NCBI GenBank assembly: GCA_025938935.1
Contig: JAPCWB010000001.1
Span: 2,542,001-2,606,000, forward strand
DNA length: 64,000 bases
DNA from: Novosphingobium sp. MW5
GTDB lineage: Bacteria > Pseudomonadota > Alphaproteobacteria > Sphingomonadales > Sphingomonadaceae
Direction: 5' to 3'
Under the pieces are notes generated by a model. That model worked only from the letters and a program-made list of their open reading frames with translations, ran no database searches and had not been told where the DNA came from. Shown in pieces: positions 45,115 through 55,705 of this stretch. Made by a program: the position numbers and the translations under genes. Position 1 is the stretch's first letter. Each line of letters starts with the position of its first letter.

Positions 45115-47291
45115 GCTTCCATCCAGTCGCGGAAGAACGACTCGCTGGCTTCGCGAAGCGCCGAGAGGGCCACCGGCTTACCGTTGACCTCAAGCGCCGA
45201 GCCACCCGTCTTGCCGATCGACATGAGCGGAAGGTCCAGCCCTTCCAGCGCATCGGCATCGGGCAGGGTTACGACATAGCGTGACTGCGCCTCGCCAAAG
45301 GCCAAGCCGGCGTTCATGCCATCGAGCTCGGCACCGATATTCCCGGCCAGCGCCATTTCGGCAATTGCGACGAGAAGGCCGCCGTCGCTGATGTCATGGA
45401 CGGCGGTTACTGTGCCCGCATCGATCAGTCCGCGAATGGCCTCGCCAAGCTCGCGTTCCAGCGCCAGGTCGACCGTCGGCGCGTCGCCATCCTCGCGGCC
45501 ATGGATTTCGCGCAGGTAAAGCGACTGGCCAAGCTGGTCATAGTTATAGCCGATGACAACAATGTCCTCGCCTTCGCTCTTGAAAGCGATGGTCGCCATC
45601 TTCTCGTGATCTTCCATCAGGCCGACGCCGCCGATGGCAGGGGTGGGCAGGATGGCCGAGCCGCCGCCAGTTGCCTTGCTTTCGTTGTAAAGGCTGACGT
45701 TGCCCGAGACGATCGGATAGTCCAGCGCGCGGCAGGCATCGCCCATGCCGTTCAGGCAGCCGACGATCTGCGCCATGATTTCCGGGCGCTGCGGGTTGGC
45801 GAAGTTGAGGCAGTTGGTGATCGCCAGCGGCGTCGCGCCGACCGCGCTGATGTTGCGATAGGTTTCGGCCACGGCCTGCTTGCCGCCTTCGTAAGGATCG
45901 GCATAGCAATAGCGCGGTGTGCAGTCGGTGCTCATGGCGAGCGCCTTCTGCGTGCCGTGAACGCGCACCACAGCCGCATCGCCGCCGCTCTTCTGCAGCG
46001 TGTCAGCGCCCACTTGCGAGTCATACTGCTCCCAGATCCACCGCCGAGAGGCGAGGTCGGGGCAGGCCATCAGCTTTAGCAGGTCCGCACCCAGATCGGC
46101 GCTTTCCGGCACGTCGCCCAGCGGGGCGACATTGGCCCACACCTTGTATTCTTCCGGCGAAACGTAGGGCCGCTCATATTCCGGTGCGTCGTCGGCCAAG
46201 GGCCCGAGCGGAATGTCGCAGACGACCTCGCCATTGAATTCCAGAACCATGTGGCCGGTGTCGGTCACTTCGCCGATAACCGCGAAGTCGAGCTCCCACT
46301 TCTTGAAGATCGCCTCGGCCATGGCTTCCTTGCCGGGCTTGAGCACCATGAGCATGCGCTCCTGGCTCTCGCTCAGCATCATCTCGTATGGCGTCATGCC
46401 CTCTTCGCGGCACGGCACCATGTTCATGTTCAGCCGGATGCCCGCGCCGCCCTTGCTCGCCATTTCGACCGAGCTCGAGGTGAGGCCTGCCGCGCCCATG
46501 TCCTGGATCGCGACGATCGCATCGGTCGCCATCAGTTCGAGGCAGGCCTCGATCAGCAGCTTTTCGGTGAAGGGATCACCCACCTGCACGGTGGGGCGCT
46601 TTTCCTCGGACTTCTCGTCGAAATCGGCCGAGGCCATGGTCGCGCCGTGGATGCCGTCGCGGCCCGTCTTGGAGCCGACATAGACGATCGGATTGCCGAG
46701 GCCGGTGGCGGCGCAATAGAAGATCCTGTCCTGCTCGGCGACGCCAACGGTCATCGCATTGACGAGGATGTTGCCGTCGTAGGCCTTGTGGAAGTTCGTC
46801 TCGCCGCCCACGGTCGGTACGCCGACGCAGTTGCCATAACCGCCAATGCCCGCGACGACGCCTTGCACCAGGTGCTTCATCTTCGGGTGGTCGGGACGGC
46901 CGAAACGCAGCGCGTTCATGTTTGCCACCGGGCGCGCGCCCATGGTGAACACGTCGCGCAGGATACCGCCAACGCCGGTAGCCGCGCCTTGATAAGGCTC
47001 GATGTAGCTGGGGTGGTTGTGCGACTCCATCTTGAAGATGGCGGCCTGATTGTCACCGATGTCGATGATGCCGGCGTTCTCACCCGGGCCGCAGATTACC
47101 CACGGAGCCTCGGTCGGCAGCTTCTTCAGGTGGAAGCGGCTCGACTTGTACGAACAATGCTCGGACCACATGACCGAGAAGATGCCGAGCTCGACAAGGT
47201 TCGGCTCGCGCCCGAGTGCGTTGAGCACGCGCGCGTATTCGTCTTCGGACAGCCCGTGGGCGGCGACAACATCAGGCGTAATGTCGGTCAT
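45111..47291 (-). CDS. purL: Phosphoribosylformylglycinamidine synthase subunit PurL
   Basis: 726-residue small-type PurL, ATP-dependent amidation of FGAR in purine synthesis, working with PurS and PurQ (not in window). Landmarks: [17 protein letters not shown]/Mg region [27 protein letters not shown] and [19 protein letters not shown] 47291 ([15 protein letters not shown]) is preferred over 47303. It is followed downstream only by coq4 on the other strand. Confidence 0.97.
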   Translation of the reverse strand: MTDITPDVVAAHGLSEDEYARVLNALGREPNLVELGIFSVMWSEHCSYKSSRFHLKKLPTEAPWVICGPGENAGIIDIGDNQAAIFKMESHNHPSYIEPYQGAATGVGGILRDVFTMGARPVANMNALRFGRPDHPKMKHLVQGVVAGIGGYGNCVGVPTVGGETNFHKAYDGNILVNAMTVGVAEQDRIFYCAATGLGNPIVYVGSKTGRDGIHGATMASADFDEKSEEKRPTVQVGDPFTEKLLIEACLELMATDAIVAIQDMGAAGLTSSSVEMASKGGAGIRLNMNMVPCREEGMTPYEMMLSESQERMLMVLKPGKEAMAEAIFKKWELDFAVIGEVTDTGHMVLEFNGEVVCDIPLGPLADDAPEYERPYVSPEEYKVWANVAPLGDVPESADLGADLLKLMACPDLASRRWIWEQYDSQVGADTLQKSGGDAAVVRVHGTQKALAMSTDCTPRYCYADPYEGGKQAVAETYRNISAVGATPLAITNCLNFANPQRPEIMAQIVGCLNGMGDACRALDYPIVSGNVSLYNESKATGGGSAILPTPAIGGVGLMEDHEKMATIAFKSEGEDIVVIGYNYDQLGQSLYLREIHGREDGDAPTVDLALERELGEAIRGLIDAGTVTAVHDISDGGLLVAIAEMALAGNIGAELDGMNAGLAFGEAQSRYVVTLPDADALEGLDLPLMSIGKTGGSALEVNGKPVALSALREASESFFRDWMEA

Positions 47292-47324
47292 GCGCGCGCC
47301 CATAGCCGCGCAGGGCCGCCATGG

Positions 47325-47723
47325 CTAGGCCGCGAAACGCGTTGTCACCCAAGTAGCCACAGTCGCCGCCACAGCGGTGGCAAATGCGCCCCAGATGATG
47401 TCGACGATCGTCACGTGGACGGGCCACACCTTCATTGTCGCCTGATTGGTCAGGTCATAGGTGGAATAGGCTAGCCCGCCCAGCAGCGCGCCGTTGAGCA
47501 GAGCCGCGCCGGTCCCGCCCGTCAGGCCCGGCCGCACCGCGAACCAGACCATGCCGGCGATGTAGATCGCATAGAACACCAACGCGGGGCCGCCCCGGAA
47601 TGACGGGGCCAGCAGTTCGCCGATGGCTGGCCGGTAAAAATTCTTGCCCGCCCAGCCGAGCCACAGGAAGTCCAGCACGCCAAAGCTGATGGCGGCGGAA
47701 ACGTATGCAATTACCCATTTCAT
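47325..47723 (-). CDS. DUF2177 family membrane protein
   Basis: 132-residue protein with four hydrophobic segments. Conserved DUF2177 features seen: GVLDFLWLGWAGKNFYRPAIG near the start (in part, FGVLDFLWLGWAGKNFY), and YDLTNQATMKVWP followed by VDIIWGA. The function of the family is unknown. ATG 47723 follows AGGGAG. It lies upstream of purL on the same strand with 33 bases between, so it is possibly co-transcribed. Confidence 0.85.
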   Translation of the reverse strand: MKWVIAYVSAAISFGVLDFLWLGWAGKNFYRPAIGELLAPSFRGGPALVFYAIYIAGMVWFAVRPGLTGGTGAALLNGALLGGLAYSTYDLTNQATMKVWPVHVTIVDIIWGAFATAVAATVATWVTTRFAA

Positions 47724-47783
47724 CTGCGGTTTCTCCCTGATGGCAGCTTGACCGTGACGCGCGGCAAGGTCAATGGTTCCGCC

Positions 47784-48026
47784 ATGTCCGAAACGACCCA
47801 AGAAATGACCTTCGAACAGGCCCTGCGCGCTCTGGAAGACGTGGTGCGCAAGCTGGAAAGCGGTGAAGTGCCGCTCGACGATTCGATCACGCTCTATGAA
47901 GAGGGTGAGCGGCTGCGCAAACTGTGCCAGGCCCGGCTAAATGCGGCTTCGGCGCGGATCGAGAAGATCGTCAAGGGCGCTGACGGACAGCCCGCCACCG
48001 CGCCTTTCGATCCTGCTGGCGCCTGA
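47784..48026 (+). CDS. xseB: Exodeoxyribonuclease VII small subunit
   Basis: 80-residue XseB; the protein shows the family sequence TFEQALRALEDVVRKLESGE and DSITLYEEGERLRKLCQARL, forming a helical hairpin that binds XseA. Start ATG 47784; an upstream frame start at 47748 adds twelve residues. Ten bases before ispA, the common xseB-ispA arrangement. xseA is not in the window. Confidence 0.93.
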   Translation: MSETTQEMTFEQALRALEDVVRKLESGEVPLDDSITLYEEGERLRKLCQARLNAASARIEKIVKGADGQPATAPFDPAGA

Positions 48027-48036
48027 GCCGCTGGCT

Positions 48037-48933
48037 ATGCCGGCCAGTCCGATCCTCAGCGCCGCGCTTAGCCGCATCGCCGCCGATGTCGACGCGATGT
48101 TCGATGCCATGCTGCCAGTCCCTGACGATGCTCGCGCGCGGCTGATCGAGGCCATGCGTTATGCCGCAATCGGCGGCGGCAAGCGGCTCCGCCCGCTGTT
48201 GCTGACCGCTACGGCCGAGCTCCACGGCGTCGATTTCTCCACGGCCCTGCGCGCCGGTGTCGCGATCGAGGCGATCCACGTCTATTCGCTGATCCATGAC
48301 GACCTGCCCTGCATGGACGATGACGACATGCGCCACGGCAAGCCGACGCTCCACAAGGCATTTGACGAGGCGACCGCAGTGTTGGCGGGTGATGCGCTCC
48401 ACGCCTTCGCTTTCGAAGTGATCGCCGATCCCGACCTGTTCCCGGATCCTTTCACCCGCGCCGAACTGGTGCTCGCCCTTGGCAATGCTGCGGGGATGAA
48501 CGGCATGGCCGGCGGGCAGATGATGGACATTGTTGCCGAGGGTGAGTGCTTTGATCTCCGCACTGTTACGCGGCTCCAGCAACTCAAGACCGGTGCCTTG
48601 CTGGGTGCGGCGGTGGAGATGGGGGCGATCCTCGGCCGTTTGCCGCCCGAGGGCCGCACGCACTTGCGCGGATATGCGCGCGACATCGGGCTTGCCTTCC
48701 AGATCGCCGACGACCTGCTTGACCATGAAGGCGATGAAACGGCCGCAGGCAAGGCTCTGCGCAAGGACGAGGCGGCGGGCAAGCAGACCTTCGTCTCGCT
48801 CCTGGGCCCCGAACGCGCCCGCCAGCAGGCGACGATGCTGGTCGACCAGGCCATTGCGCATCTCGCCCACCACGGGCAGGAAGCAGACCTGCTGCGGGCC
48901 CTGGCGCGCTATGTGGTTGAGAGGGACAGGTGA
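48037..48933 (+). CDS. ispA: Farnesyl diphosphate synthase (polyprenyl synthetase)
   Basis: 298-residue trans-prenyltransferase. The first Asp-rich motif is LIHDDLPCMDDDDMRHG and the second FQIADDLLDHEGDET; GGKRLRPLL binds diphosphate. It supplies farnesyl diphosphate for ubiquinone, carotenoid and undecaprenyl lipids. Start ATG 48037, co-transcribed with xseB and coaD (next gene begins two bases after its stop). No dxs follows, unlike the usual order. Confidence 0.95.
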   Translation: MPASPILSAALSRIAADVDAMFDAMLPVPDDARARLIEAMRYAAIGGGKRLRPLLLTATAELHGVDFSTALRAGVAIEAIHVYSLIHDDLPCMDDDDMRHGKPTLHKAFDEATAVLAGDALHAFAFEVIADPDLFPDPFTRAELVLALGNAAGMNGMAGGQMMDIVAEGECFDLRTVTRLQQLKTGALLGAAVEMGAILGRLPPEGRTHLRGYARDIGLAFQIADDLLDHEGDETAAGKALRKDEAAGKQTFVSLLGPERARQQATMLVDQAIAHLAHHGQEADLLRALARYVVERDR

Positions 48934-48934
48934 C

Positions 48935-49447
48935 ATGACTGAACGCGTGGGCGTCTATCCCGGCACTTTCGATCCGATCACGCTGGGCCATGCCGATATC
49001 ATTCGGCGCGGGGCCAAGCTGGTGGACAAGCTGATCATCGGCGTCACCACCAATATCGCCAAGTCACCCATGTTCAGCGATGACGAACGCATTGCCATGG
49101 TCCGGCGCGAGGCTGAGGGGCTGGGGATCGACACTGTCGAGGTGGTCGGCTTCAACTCGCTGCTTATGGATTTCGCCGATGCGCAGGGTGCCTCGGTCGT
49201 GATCCGCGGTATTCGCGGTGTGACCGACTTCGAATACGAATACCAGCTGACCGGCATGAATCGCCAGCTCAACAACAAGGTCGAGACGGTGTTCCTGATG
49301 GCAGATGTCAGCTTGCAGCCGATTGCCAGCCGTTTGGTAAAGGAAATTGCCCTTTACGGCGGAGACATTGCCAAGTTCGTCAGCCCCGCCGTCCGCGCCG
49401 ACGTTCTCGCCCGCATCACCGAGACGGCGCGACTTGCACGGGACTGA
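48935..49447 (+). CDS. coaD: Phosphopantetheine adenylyltransferase
   Basis: 170-residue nucleotidyltransferase of coenzyme A synthesis. The T/HxGH motif is in YPGTFDPITLGHADI; the second signature is VIRGIRGVTDFEYEYQLTGMN. Starts ATG 48935, directly after ispA. With panB it makes two CoA-pathway genes in the window, far apart. Confidence 0.96.
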   Translation: MTERVGVYPGTFDPITLGHADIIRRGAKLVDKLIIGVTTNIAKSPMFSDDERIAMVRREAEGLGIDTVEVVGFNSLLMDFADAQGASVVIRGIRGVTDFEYEYQLTGMNRQLNNKVETVFLMADVSLQPIASRLVKEIALYGGDIAKFVSPAVRADVLARITETARLARD

Positions 49448-49536
49448 TTTACGATCCTTGCACCCCGTTCATTGCCATGACAGTTGCCGGGCGCTATCGA
49501 CACGCCACCAAGGCACCAGCCACGAGAGTTGACCAG

Positions 49537-50271
49537 ATGAAGCCGCGTAACCTGATCGTTTCCATCATGCTGGGCCTGGCCCTGGTGGCATCGCCCGCCA
49601 TGGCGAAGAAAAAGAACAAGGATATCGTTGCGGAGAAACCGCAGGTCCTGCTGAACACCGCCGTCAATGCCGACATGAAGTTCGAGCCGGAGAATATCCT
49701 GCTGCTCGACCTGTCGAACGGCGGCCGCGTTGCCATCCGCCTGATGCCGGCCTGGGCGCCTGGCCACGTTGAGCGGATCAAGACTCTGACCCAGCGCGGT
49801 TTCTACAACGGCGTCATCTTTCACCGCGTGATCGACGGCTTCATGGCCCAGACCGGCGACCCGAAGGGCACGGGTGAGGGCGGTTCCGACCTTCCCGACC
49901 TGACGGCCGAATTCAACATGGTACCGCACATGCGCGGAACCGTCTCTATGGCGCGCACCAACGAGCCGAACACGGCGAACAGCCAGTTCTTCATCGTGTT
50001 CTACCCGCGCTTCGCTCTCGACAAACGCTACACGAACTTCGGCAAGGTGATCGCCGGCATGGAATACGTCGACGCGATCGAGCGGGGCGAGCCGCCGCTG
50101 AACCCGACGAAGATCCTGCAGGCCAGCCTGGCCAGCGAAGGCAAGGCGCAGATGCTGCCTCCGCCGCCCGCACCGCCGGTGGTTGTGGCTCCGGAGCCGG
50201 CTCCTGTCGCGCCGGCCGCGCCTCCTGCCAAGGCCGCTCCTGTGGCGAAGGCCAAGCCGCGCACCAAGTAA
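49537..50271 (+). CDS. Periplasmic cyclophilin-type peptidyl-prolyl isomerase
   Basis: 244-residue protein with an N-terminal signal peptide (LIVSIMLGLALVASPAMA) and a cyclophilin domain: FYNGVIFHRVIDGFMAQTGD, SMARTNEPNTANSQFFI and FGKVIAGMEYVDAI. The C-terminal tail is an unusual Pro/Ala/Lys stretch (from PPPPAPPVVVAPEPAPV to AKAKPRTK) that could cross peptidoglycan or bind the wall. ATG 49537 is the start giving a proper signal peptide. Between coaD and queA on the same strand. Confidence 0.9.
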   Translation: MKPRNLIVSIMLGLALVASPAMAKKKNKDIVAEKPQVLLNTAVNADMKFEPENILLLDLSNGGRVAIRLMPAWAPGHVERIKTLTQRGFYNGVIFHRVIDGFMAQTGDPKGTGEGGSDLPDLTAEFNMVPHMRGTVSMARTNEPNTANSQFFIVFYPRFALDKRYTNFGKVIAGMEYVDAIERGEPPLNPTKILQASLASEGKAQMLPPPPAPPVVVAPEPAPVAPAAPPAKAAPVAKAKPRTK

Positions 50272-50310
50272 GGGCCGCGGCTTTTCCTGCTCCCGCAAGG
50301 ATCGGGCGAG

Positions 50311-51342
50311 ATGCGCGTAGACCTGTTCGATTTCGAGCTTCCGCCAGAGAACATAGCACTGCGCCCGGCAAGGCCGCGCGATTCAGCGCGTATGCTGCTG
50401 GTCGAAGGTGACCGTCCGTTCGAAGACCTGACCGTCCGCGACCTGCCACGTCTGCTGCGGTCGGGCGACGTGCTGGTGTTCAACGATACGCGTGTCATCC
50501 CGGCGCAACTCGAGGGCCAGCGCGGCGAGGCGCGCATCGGCGCGACCCTGCACAAACGCATCGACTTGCGCCGCTGGCAGGCCTTTGTCCGCAACGCCAA
50601 GCGGCTGCGCGAGGGCGACGTGGTGGCCTTTCCCGCGAACGTTTCCGCCACGGCAGAGGTGCGGCACGATGACGGCAGCTGGACACTTGCCTTTGCCGGG
50701 GAAGAACCGGTCGAGGTACTGCTGGAGCGGGCAGGGCGGATGCCGCTACCGCCCTATATCGCCGGCAAGCGCCCAACCGACTCCGCCGACCTTGAAGACT
50801 ATCAGACGATATTTGCCAATGAAGCCGGTGCCGTTGCCGCTCCGACCGCCGCCTTGCACTTCACGGCTGAGCTGCTCGCCGCCATCGACGAGGCCGGGAT
50901 CGCGCGCGAAACGCTGACCCTCCATGTCGGTGCCGGAACCTTCCTCCCCGTCAAGGCGGAGGATACGGACGATCACGCGATGCATGCCGAATGGGGCCGC
51001 ATCGAACCCGAAACCGCCGCTCGCCTCAACGCCGCCCGCGCGGTCGGGGGCCGGATCATCGCGGTCGGCACCACAAGTCTCAGGCTACTGGAAAGTGCAA
51101 CCGGCGAAGATGGCATCATCCAGCCCTTCGCCGGGGACACCTCGATCTTCATCACCCCGGGTTACCGTTTCCGCGCGATCGACGGGCTGATGACGAACTT
51201 TCACCTGCCGAAGTCTACGCTGTTCATGCTGGTTAGCGCCCTGATGGGGCGGGAACGGATGCAAAGGGCCTATAGACATGCGATCGAACAGGGTTACCGG
51301 TTCTATTCTTACGGCGATTCATCTCTGCTACTTCCCGACTGA
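50311..51342 (+). CDS. queA: tRNA preQ1(34) S-adenosylmethionine ribosyltransferase-isomerase
   Basis: 343-residue QueA, which adds the epoxycyclopentane ring from SAM to preQ1 at tRNA position 34. Motifs [21 protein letters not shown] in part ([11 protein letters not shown]), [17 protein letters not shown] and [19 protein letters not shown] are all present. Tgt, the preceding enzyme in the pathway, is encoded nearby at 52498, separated by one exported amidohydrolase. Confidence 0.96.
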   Translation: MRVDLFDFELPPENIALRPARPRDSARMLLVEGDRPFEDLTVRDLPRLLRSGDVLVFNDTRVIPAQLEGQRGEARIGATLHKRIDLRRWQAFVRNAKRLREGDVVAFPANVSATAEVRHDDGSWTLAFAGEEPVEVLLERAGRMPLPPYIAGKRPTDSADLEDYQTIFANEAGAVAAPTAALHFTAELLAAIDEAGIARETLTLHVGAGTFLPVKAEDTDDHAMHAEWGRIEPETAARLNAARAVGGRIIAVGTTSLRLLESATGEDGIIQPFAGDTSIFITPGYRFRAIDGLMTNFHLPKSTLFMLVSALMGRERMQRAYRHAIEQGYRFYSYGDSSLLLPD

Positions 51343-51414
51343 ATTGACGGCCTAGCATCTTGCCAAAGCAATGCCTGCCCTACAGACTATGCAGGCAAGG
51401 AAGAGGCGGGACAT

Positions 51415-52437
51415 ATGCGCAGATTCTCAAAGATAAGCATTGGCTTGGCTGTTTCTGCCAGTCTGGCAGCTACGTCCGCCACGGCTGCGAGACCCGCGCC
51501 CATCATCGACGTCCACGTCCACGCACTTTCGGCGGACGATCAGGGACCGCCCCCGCTTGCCATGTGTACGCCGATTGATCCGATGCCCACTTGGGATACG
51601 GTCAAGCCGGTGATGGGCAACTTTCTTGATCTCTTCAAGAAACCGACATGCAAGGACCCGATCTGGTCGCCGATGACCGATGCCGAAGTCATGCAGCGCA
51701 CCCTTGCGGTGATGGAACGCAACAACGTCTATGGCGTCGTTGCGGGACGGTTCAAGCTCGTCTCCGAATGGCGAAAGGCAGCTCCGTCGCGCGTCATGCC
51801 TAGCCTTGTGCCAGATTTCCCCCTGAAGCCCGGACTGGCCGAGGAACTGAAGGAAGGCAAAGCCAGTGGAATGCTGGGGGTGATCGGAGAACTCGGCTTT
51901 CAGTACGATGGTATTTCGGTATCCGACCCCGCTCTTGAACCTCTGTGGGCAGCGGCCGAGTCCAATGACATTCCGGTTGCCGTGCATTTTGGCCCGGGTC
52001 CGCCGGGCATGGCCTATGTGCCGGGATCGGGATATCGCGCGCGGCTTTCCAGCCCGCTCTTGCTGGAAGACGTTCTGGTCAAGCATCCCAAGCTGCGGGT
52101 TAACGTGATGCACGCCGGGTTCCCGATGCTCGATGATACTTTGGCACTGCTCTACGCGCACCCGCAGGTCTATCTGGACACGGGGGTGATCGTTTACACG
52201 CAGCCCAGGCCCGCGTTTTATCGTTACCTTCAGGCCTTGGTCGATGCCGGATTCGGTAAGCGCATCATGTTCGGGTCCGATCAGATGGTCTGGCCGGAAA
52301 CGATGGAACGCGCGATCCGGGTAATCGAGGAAGCGCCTTTCCTGTCAAAAGAGCAGAAGCGCGACATCTTCTACAACAATGCCGCCCGATTCCTTCGGCT
52401 CGATGATGCAACCATTGCCGCGCACCACCGCAAGTAG
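51415..52437 (+). CDS. Exported amidohydrolase-2 family protein
   Basis: 340 residues. An N-terminal signal peptide (FSKISIGLAVSASLAATSATA) is followed by a TIM-barrel metal hydrolase of the amidohydrolase-related type: IIDVHVHALSADDQ for metal binding, VAVHFGPGPPG, NVMHAGFPMLD and MFGSDQMVWPE as the C-terminal Asp motif. The substrate is unknown; family relatives decarboxylate or hydrolyse aromatic acids. It lies between queA and tgt on the same strand but its exported location argues against a queuosine role. Confidence 0.87.
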   Translation: MRRFSKISIGLAVSASLAATSATAARPAPIIDVHVHALSADDQGPPPLAMCTPIDPMPTWDTVKPVMGNFLDLFKKPTCKDPIWSPMTDAEVMQRTLAVMERNNVYGVVAGRFKLVSEWRKAAPSRVMPSLVPDFPLKPGLAEELKEGKASGMLGVIGELGFQYDGISVSDPALEPLWAAAESNDIPVAVHFGPGPPGMAYVPGSGYRARLSSPLLLEDVLVKHPKLRVNVMHAGFPMLDDTLALLYAHPQVYLDTGVIVYTQPRPAFYRYLQALVDAGFGKRIMFGSDQMVWPETMERAIRVIEEAPFLSKEQKRDIFYNNAARFLRLDDATIAAHHRK

Positions 52438-52497
52438 CGGGGATTTTGCGTTCGAAAATGTTGGCAGTTTTCGCCCTGCGCTGCCACAGGCGCGGAC

Positions 52498-53622
52498 ATG
52501 ACGCGGTTTTCCTTCACCATCCACGCCACTGACGGCAAGGCCCGAACGGGCACGATCGCGATGAAGCGCGGTGAAATCCGCACGCCGGCCTTCATGCCGG
52601 TGGGTACCGCCGCGACGGTGAAGGGAATGAAGCCCGAGGGCGTGCGCGCGGCGGGGGCGGATATCATCCTCGGCAACACGTATCACCTGATGCTGCGCCC
52701 AGGCGCGGAGCGGGTGGCGCGGCTTGGCGGCTTGCACAAATTCATGAACTGGCACCGGCCGATCCTGACGGACAGCGGCGGTTACCAGGTGATGAGCCTG
52801 AGCGAACTTCGCAAGATCACCGAGGAAGGTGTAACCTTCGCCAGCCACCTCGACGGATCTCGGCACATGCTGAGCCCCGAACGCTCGATGGAAATCCAGC
52901 GGCTGCTGGGTTCCGACATCGTCATGTGTTTTGACGAGTGCCCGCGCGCTGACCAGCCCCGCGATGTCATTGCCAGGTCAATGGAAATGTCGATGCGCTG
53001 GGCCAAGCGGAGCCGTGATGCTTTCGATGCAGGCGGCGAACACGCCGAGAATGCTGCCCTGTTCGGCATCCAGCAGGGCGCACTCGACGAAGGCCTGCGA
53101 CGCCATAGCGCGGACTCCCTGCGAGAGATCGGTTTTGACGGTTACGCCATCGGTGGGCTCGCGGTGGGCGAGGGGCAGGAGGCCATGTTTGCGACGCTCG
53201 ACTTTGCGCCCGGACAGCTCCCGGAAGACCGTCCGCGTTACCTGATGGGTGTAGGCAAGCCCGACGACCTGGTCGGGGCAGTGGAGCGCGGGGTCGACAT
53301 GTTCGACTGCGTGCTGCCTACCCGGTCGGGCCGCAACGGGCAGGCCTTCACCTGGAACGGTCCGCTCAACCTGCGCAATGCGAAACATGCCGAGGACCTG
53401 GCCCCGCTGGACGAAAAGTGCGGCTGCCCGGCCTGCAAAGACTACAGCCGCGCTTACCTGCATCACCTGATCAAGTCGGGAGAGATGCTGGGCGCGATGC
53501 TGCTGACCGAGCACAATCTGTGGTTCTACCAGTCGCTGATGCAGGGGATGCGCGACGCAATTGCTGCGGGCAGCTTCACCCAGTTTGCCGCGAAGTTCCG
53601 ACAGGACTATCGGAGCGGCTGA
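52498..53622 (+). CDS. tgt: tRNA-guanine(34) transglycosylase
   Basis: 374-residue Tgt, exchanging guanine for preQ1 at position 34 of Asp, Asn, His and Tyr tRNAs. It shows [29 protein letters not shown], the catalytic Asp region [16 protein letters not shown] and the zinc site [17 protein letters not shown]. Start ATG 52498, 60 bases after the amidohydrolase. Confidence 0.97.
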   Translation: MTRFSFTIHATDGKARTGTIAMKRGEIRTPAFMPVGTAATVKGMKPEGVRAAGADIILGNTYHLMLRPGAERVARLGGLHKFMNWHRPILTDSGGYQVMSLSELRKITEEGVTFASHLDGSRHMLSPERSMEIQRLLGSDIVMCFDECPRADQPRDVIARSMEMSMRWAKRSRDAFDAGGEHAENAALFGIQQGALDEGLRRHSADSLREIGFDGYAIGGLAVGEGQEAMFATLDFAPGQLPEDRPRYLMGVGKPDDLVGAVERGVDMFDCVLPTRSGRNGQAFTWNGPLNLRNAKHAEDLAPLDEKCGCPACKDYSRAYLHHLIKSGEMLGAMLLTEHNLWFYQSLMQGMRDAIAAGSFTQFAAKFRQDYRSG

Positions 53623-53716
53623 CCCTGGTGGGGACGAAAATTTCATCTGGCCGCATAACGGCTTGATTTCGATGCGCTTTGCACCGACTCCTGATCTTCT
53701 CATAGGGGAGATATTC

Positions 53717-55705
53717 ATGCGCAAGGCGGCAATTTTCATCTCGGCATTTGGCCTGCCACTGGCTTCCGCCCAGGCCCAGACGTCCCCGGATGCGACGGCC
53801 GCAAAGTTCGGCGCGCTTCAGGGTGTCAGCGATATCGCCATGTCGCCGGACGGGAATTGGGCCAGCATCGTCGCGCCGCGGCCGGGCGGCGGGCAGCGCC
53901 TTTTCATCGCCGACCTGGTCTCCGGCGGCGCGCCGAAGCCGATTCTCGCCGAAACGGGCAAGGAGCAGAACCTGCGCGGGTGCCGCTGGGCGACTGATAC
54001 GCGGCTGGTCTGCACTGTCAGCGTGGTGATCAAGGATAACGGCGTGCTCATCGGATTTTCCCGGCTGATTGCGCTCAACAAGGACGGCAGCGGCATCACT
54101 GTCCTCTCGAAGGGCGGTGGAATGAATTCCACCGGCTATATCCAGAACGGCGGGCGCATCATCGATTGGGACCTGCCGGGCAAGCCGGGTAAGGTGTTGG
54201 TCACTCGCCAATTCGTGCCGGAAGTGTCGGATTACGCGACCAACATCACCAAAGAGGCTGATGGCATTGGCGTCGAGGAACTCGATATCACGAGCCTGTC
54301 CCGCAAGGTCGTTGAACGCCCCAAGCCAACGACCGCCGAATTCCTCTCGGATGGTAAGGGGAATGTCCGCATCATGGGTTCGGCGCTTGTGGATGGCAAT
54401 GGCCGGCTGACCGGGCGAACCAACTATTACTATCGTAAGCAGGGCTCGCGTGAATGGGAACTGCTGTCAAAGGTCAGTGGCAGCGCGCAGGGGATCGATG
54501 CGGGCTTTGATCCTTACGCCATCGATCCGGCCAAGAATGTCGTTTACGGCTTTGAGAACAAGGACGGATTTACTGCACTTAGCAGCGTCTCGCTCGATGG
54601 CACGGCAACCAAACAACTGGTTCTGTCGCGCAGCGATGTCGATATCGACGGGCTGGTAAGGATTGGCCGTGACGGCAGGGTCGTCGGGGCGAGCTATGCC
54701 ACCGAACGGCGGACGATCGAATTTTTCGATCCCGATCTGAAGAAGCTCGGCGCGGCGCTGAAGCGGGCCCTGCCGGGCAATCCCAACATCGATTTCCTTG
54801 ATTCAAGCGCGGATGAATCGCGTCTTCTGTTGTTTGCCTCGGGCGATACCAATCCCGGCATGATCTATGTCTATGACAAGACGACGCGCAAGCTGGCCGA
54901 GCTTCTGCCGGCTCGGCCGGAGCTTGCCGGTGTCGCGCTCGGCACCATGGCGCCGATTACCTACACCGCGGCTGATGGTACGAAGATCCCCGGCTATCTC
55001 ACCTTGCCTCCGGGCAGCACGGGGAAGAACCTGCCCGCGATCGTCATGCCGCATGGCGGACCTTCCGCGCGCGACGAATGGGGCTTTGACTGGCTCGCCC
55101 AGTACTTCGCGACAAAGGGATTTGCCGTCCTCCAGCCGAACTTCCGCGGTTCCGCCGGCTATGGTGCGGATTTCTACCAAAGGAACGGCTTCCAGTCCTG
55201 GAAAACGGCGATTGGCGACGTCAATGATGCAGGGCGCTGGCTCCTGTCCCAAGGCATTGCGGCCCCGGGCAAGCTGGCCGTCGTCGGCTGGTCCTATGGC
55301 GGATATGCCGCCTTGCAGAGCCCTGCTCTCGAACCGGACCTGTTCAAGGCGATTGTCGCGATTGCTCCGGTTACCGACCTCGAGCAACTGCGCACCGATG
55401 CGTCGCAGTTCACCTCCAGCCGGCTGGTCAGCAAGTTCATCGGCTCCGGCCCGCACGTCCGCGAGGGATCGCCGGCGCAAAACGTGGGGCGGATCAGGGC
55501 TCCCGTCCTGCTATTCCACGGCGATCTCGATCAGAACGTCAACGTGGGACAATCACGGCTGATGAATTCGAAGCTGAAGGGTGAAAGCAAGACAGTCGAG
55601 TACGTGGAATTCCCCGGCCTCGACCATTACCTTTACGAACCCGCCGCGCGAACAGAAATGCTCACCAGGAGCGACGCCTTCCTGAGGAAGGCGCTCGGGC
55701 TCTAG
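53717..55705 (+). CDS. S9 family peptidase (prolyl oligopeptidase type), exported
   Basis: 662-residue serine peptidase. It starts with a signal peptide (IFISAFGLPLASAQAQ), continues with a beta-propeller-like region (VSDIAMSPDGNWASIV and similar blades) and ends in an alpha/beta-hydrolase domain with catalytic Ser in VVGWSYGGYAAL, Asp in LFHGDLDQNV and His in GLDHYLYE. ATG 53717 follows AGGGGAG. Likely a periplasmic acyl-aminoacyl or dipeptidyl-type peptidase. It overlaps the next small convergent gene by four bases. Confidence 0.92.
   Translation: MRKAAIFISAFGLPLASAQAQTSPDATAAKFGALQGVSDIAMSPDGNWASIVAPRPGGGQRLFIADLVSGGAPKPILAETGKEQNLRGCRWATDTRLVCTVSVVIKDNGVLIGFSRLIALNKDGSGITVLSKGGGMNSTGYIQNGGRIIDWDLPGKPGKVLVTRQFVPEVSDYATNITKEADGIGVEELDITSLSRKVVERPKPTTAEFLSDGKGNVRIMGSALVDGNGRLTGRTNYYYRKQGSREWELLSKVSGSAQGIDAGFDPYAIDPAKNVVYGFENKDGFTALSSVSLDGTATKQLVLSRSDVDIDGLVRIGRDGRVVGASYATERRTIEFFDPDLKKLGAALKRALPGNPNIDFLDSSADESRLLLFASGDTNPGMIYVYDKTTRKLAELLPARPELAGVALGTMAPITYTAADGTKIPGYLTLPPGSTGKNLPAIVMPHGGPSARDEWGFDWLAQYFATKGFAVLQPNFRGSAGYGADFYQRNGFQSWKTAIGDVNDAGRWLLSQGIAAPGKLAVVGWSYGGYAALQSPALEPDLFKAIVAIAPVTDLEQLRTDASQFTSSRLVSKFIGSGPHVREGSPAQNVGRIRAPVLLFHGDLDQNVNVGQSRLMNSKLKGESKTVEYVEFPGLDHYLYEPAARTEMLTRSDAFLRKALGL

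Noticed and set aside
46251-47474. 407-codon open frame antisense to purL
   Set aside because: Shadow of purL; ends in unrelated intergenic sequence.
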